Shown here: positions 62,918-64,000 of the stretch, piece by piece
Numbering within the stretch: position 1 is the first letter of the stretch
Layout: every line of letters begins with the position of its first letter
NCBI RefSeq assembly: GCF_016107625.1
Contig: NZ_JABASV010000003.1
Coordinates: 124,001-188,000 of the forward strand
Direction of reading: 5' to 3'
DNA: 64,000 nt
Source of the DNA: Vreelandella alkaliphila
GTDB taxonomy: Bacteria > Pseudomonadota > Gammaproteobacteria > Pseudomonadales > Halomonadaceae
Translations under genes and position numbers: made by a program
The notes under the pieces: model-generated
Seen by the model: only the letters and a program-made list of their open reading frames with translations
Told to the model about the DNA's origin: nothing
Database searches by the model: none

Positions 62918-63634
62918 TTAGCTGTGTGGTGTCAGCACACGGGCATACAGCGCACAATCTTCGCTATAGCAAGTGCAAGACGCTTCGATCAGGCCGGGGC
63001 GGTCTATGATGATGATTTCACCACGGTGGTAACGAATTAGGCCGCGTGTTTGCAGGGCAATTGCCGCCAACGTAATCCCTGCTCGTCGAACGCCTAGCAT
63101 CATGGCCAAGAACTCGTGGGTTAGCTGCAATCTATCTGATTTGGCGCGGTCTTGGGTCATTAGCAGCCAGCGGGCAAGGCGTTCCTCAATCCGGTGAAAA
63201 TGGATGCAGGCCGCTGAGTTTGCTAGCTGATTAATGACGACGTAAAGGTAGCGTTTTAGCCGCAGATGCAGTACCGGGCACTCTAGCAAGAGCCGTTGAA
63301 AGCTAGCAGTGTTGATACGCAGCGCTACCCCGGCTCCCTGAACAACTGCGAGCAGTGGCGCTTCTTCGATACCGAGCATCAGTGAGAGGCCAAGCATGCC
63401 TTCACGTCCTGCCATCGCCACTTCGAGGCGGCTATCCCCATGGAGAATGACGATCTGTGAAATGAAACTGTTGATGGGGAAGTAGGCGTGGGTGACTGTA
63501 TCGGTGGGGTGGTAAAGTTCTTCGCCAAACGTAAGCGACACAGTCTCGCTACTGGCCATCAAAGCGTCTTGCTCAGCAGTAGGCAGATCAGCAAGAAGGT
63601 GATTGGCATCGGCAGCGTGAAAAATAGACGTCAT
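62918..63634 (-). CDS. Crp/Fnr family regulator
   Basis: 238-residue regulator with an N-terminal cNMP-binding-like beta-roll (about 15-130, ISQIVILHGDSRLEVAMAGREGMLG in part) and a C-terminal winged helix (LTHEFLAMMLGVRRAGITLA, about residue 172). It lacks the Fnr-type N-terminal Cys cluster, but has cysteines near the end (ASCTCYSEDCALY). ATG 63634 follows GGAGAGG; the longer frame to 63736 is rejected. A second, related regulator lies immediately upstream on the same strand. Confidence 0.86.
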   Translation of the reverse strand: MTSIFHAADANHLLADLPTAEQDALMASSETVSLTFGEELYHPTDTVTHAYFPINSFISQIVILHGDSRLEVAMAGREGMLGLSLMLGIEEAPLLAVVQGAGVALRINTASFQRLLLECPVLHLRLKRYLYVVINQLANSAACIHFHRIEERLARWLLMTQDRAKSDRLQLTHEFLAMMLGVRRAGITLAAIALQTRGLIRYHRGEIIIIDRPGLIEASCTCYSEDCALYARVLTPHS

Positions 63635-63828
63635 GTGCCTCTCCGGTTGAAAGAACCTGGCAAACGGCACAATGAAGGTCGCGATCATTTTGATGTCGGC
63701 TGCAGACGCACCATCTTTTTTTAATGGTACCTCCACACATTAACATTGGGTGAATCAAGCGTCGGCACGCTAGCGTACATAGCGCGTTAGTACTTTTGGC
63801 ATTATGTTAGTGGTTTCGCTTATGTTGC

Positions 63829-64000
63829 TCACATAACGTTATGGTGGTTGAGTAGTCGATCATACTCGCGTTTGACCACTGAGTAGCACTCGCAGACCCG
63901 TGCTTCCAGCCCAGGGCGGTCGATTACTTTAATGCGCCCTCGGTTGTAAGAAATCAATCCAGCCTTTTGAAGTTTACCCGCTGACTCGGTGACTCCCTCG
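63829..64000 (-). CDS. Crp/Fnr family regulator, C-terminal part
   Basis: The last 56 or so residues of a second Crp/Fnr protein: EGVTESAGKLQKAGLISYN, GRIKVIDRPGLEARVCECYS and a final RLLNHHNVM. It resembles the end of the 62918 protein (GLIRYHRGEIIIIDRPGLIEASCTCYSE). The gene continues beyond the window end. Confidence 0.8.
   Translation of the reverse strand, partial: EGVTESAGKLQKAGLISYNRGRIKVIDRPGLEARVCECYSVVKREYDRLLNHHNVM

Overview
The window looks like a chromosomal segment of a moderately halophilic gammaproteobacterium of the Halomonadaceae (Halomonas/Vreelandella type). This rests on the conserved gammaproteobacterial block lptD-surA-pdxA-rsmA-apaG-apaH followed by cca, and rpsU-dnaG-rpoD, on acidic secreted proteins, and on a dense set of compatible-solute transporters. 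No replication origin, rRNA, CRISPR array or complete insertion sequence was seen. One tRNA gene is present.

Region 1 (1-14360) is core housekeeping: outer-membrane and LPS assembly (lptD, surA), vitamin B6 (pdxA), rRNA and tRNA maturation (rsmA, cca, tsaD), Ap4A turnover (apaH), folate synthesis (folK, folB), phospholipid synthesis (plsY) and the macromolecular synthesis group rpsU-dnaG-rpoD, closed by a strong terminator. Region 2 (14389-26531) is a mix of metabolic and envelope genes: an AbgT transporter, serine dehydratase, the glutathione-dependent formaldehyde pathway (adhC, fghA) with a divergent LysR regulator, mtgA, an EamA exporter, a DUF4168 secreted protein, and a cNMP/CBS/DUF294 signalling protein paired with a DnaQ-like exonuclease.

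Region 3 (26627-32426) is an osmoprotection cluster on the minus strand: proV-proW-proX glycine betaine ABC importer, a universal stress protein and a BCCT carrier, with a good sigma-70 promoter upstream of proV. Region 4 (32426-39279) holds an acidic lipoprotein, a sensor kinase and NtrC-type regulator pair, a PQQ-type sugar dehydrogenase, an AEC transporter and a LysR regulator. Region 5 (39329-54853) is an iron/siderophore transport cluster: two related catecholate-type TonB receptors flank an RND pump and its adaptor, followed by a FecBCDE-type ferric-siderophore importer and an ABC exporter. Several Fur-box-like sites are visible, but no siderophore synthesis gene.

Region 6 (54981-60800) begins at a tRNA gene with anticodon CAT, best read as tRNA-Ile2. 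It looks like an eroded integration hotspot: a tyrosine-integrase remnant and a frameshifted IS481-type transposase remnant directly follow the tRNA. Then come a TetR-acuI pair with matching operators at both promoters, a decayed XRE regulator, a carboxymuconolactone-decarboxylase-like gene with its own TetR, a possible 29-codon Cys-rich ORF, a PACE efflux gene and an orphan membrane protein in AT-rich DNA. Region 7 (60743-64000) has a third TonB receptor, of the hydroxamate/FhuA type, and two tandem Crp/Fnr regulators, the second cut by the window end.

No wholly new multi-gene system could be demonstrated. The best candidates for a second look are the tRNA-Ile2 hotspot with its relics, the dual TetR operators at acuI, the RND pump placed inside a TonB-receptor locus, and the small Cys-rich ORF before the PACE gene.
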